A stretch of 32,222 bases of DNA from Apostichopus californicus (taxonomy: Eukaryota > Echinodermata > Holothuroidea > Aspidochirotida > Stichopodidae): assembly GCA_020650975.1 (NCBI GenBank), contig JAIPMN010005112.1:1-32222 (forward strand). Direction: 5' to 3'. The notes beneath the pieces were generated by a model. The model had not been told where the DNA came from, did not search any database, and saw only the letters and a program-made list of their open reading frames with translations. Positions 31,764 to 32,222 of the stretch are shown here, piece by piece. A program made the translations under genes and the position numbers. The first letter of the stretch is position 1. Every line of letters begins with the position of its first letter.

Positions 31764-32222
31764 CTTTTGAATCGTCACTCTTATATAGTGACTAACGTTA
31801 ACTAATACTGTAAGTACAATAGAAACCTGCAGAGATTACGTAATATTCTGCATGAAGCCATTCATTAATGCCGAAAGTTACTGGTTTCTCAATTTCATAC
31901 AACAACAACAAAAGGAGGGTAGATTTGCAATTAAATAAATTGAGAAAACTAAAGTTTATGATTGAGTAACAGTTCGTTCATGTCAGTGTGGTTTCTTTTC
32001 TGTTATGTAATGATATGAAGGCAACAGCTATATTAAATCCCAAATTAAACTTAAGAAACTCTAAAAGAATTAAGGGGGTTGTTTCAACACATTTACCTTG
32101 AATGGAGAAAAAACAGAGGACAAATCGTCCAATTGGAATATGTGGACTTTAGATAAGAATAAATCTTTTTCTAACTTAAATATTGTAAACTGCTTTAAAA
32201 TGACATTTGGCAGCTTCCCCCC
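31759..32222. other. No gene seen
   Basis: AT-rich sequence with a short CAA run near 31900 and a terminal C run at the window edge. Nothing else is recognisable. Confidence 0.45.

Noticed and set aside
31545-31805. R/S/G- and T/D/R/P-repeat ORFs on both strands
   Set aside because: Translations of the (GGTC)n-(TGTC)n microsatellite.
1-32222. CRISPR array, bacterial operon, phage or defence island
   Set aside because: No spaced identical repeats, no dense same-strand ORFs, no ribosome-binding-site patterns. The intron-bearing metazoan transcription factor gene shows this is animal DNA.

Overview
The window is eukaryotic nuclear DNA. It is AT-rich (roughly 35-37% G+C by eye) and largely non-coding, with many short homopolymer and microsatellite tracts, one 10-N assembly gap next to a poly-C run, and no bacterial-style gene packing. 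The one coding segment I recognise with confidence is a single minus-strand exon (1887-2354) of a TFAP2 (AP-2) transcription factor. An AP-2 gene places the source in Metazoa. The divergent, histidine-rich sequence and words such as TAGGCCTATA suggest a marine invertebrate, perhaps a deuterostome such as an echinoderm, but that is inference.

Layout. Positions 1-1886 look like the downstream intron of the TFAP2 gene. At 1887-2354 lies the exon matching vertebrate TFAP2 exon 2, with good splice signals and phase 0 at both ends. To the right, which is upstream for this gene, lies a long stretch that should hold its 5' introns, first exons and regulatory DNA. Position 4361-4393 is a good candidate first coding exon: an ATG, 11 codons and a perfect CAG|GTAAGT donor in phase 0. 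A relatively GC-rich leader and a TATA-like box at 4615-4623 lie behind it. A second, weaker ATG-plus-donor mini-exon lies at 27259-27303, and a TATA/CpG-rich promoter-like patch at about 30700-30845. AP-2 genes in vertebrates use several alternative first exons spliced to the same exon 2, so several starts would not be surprising.

Between these sit two clusters of near-consensus transcription-factor sites (8224-8270: CRE, E-box, CArG box; 15990-16340: E-box, CRE, CCAAT). There is also a possible plus-strand terminal exon (16575-16658) and several orphan ORFs that I cannot assign.

The most distinctive non-genic structures are two related GTACTC/GAGTAC-rich repeat loci in opposite orientation. 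One is a 20-bp minisatellite of about 40 units at 10632-11447. Because it contains almost no stop codons on the plus strand, it creates three overlapping long but artefactual ORFs. The other is a tandem trimer of a roughly 153-bp unit at 25100-25559. A diverged single copy of the 153-bp family sits immediately beside the minisatellite, suggesting that the minisatellite grew out of the edge of a dispersed repeat. I found no CRISPR array, operon, rRNA or tRNA, and no complete transposon.
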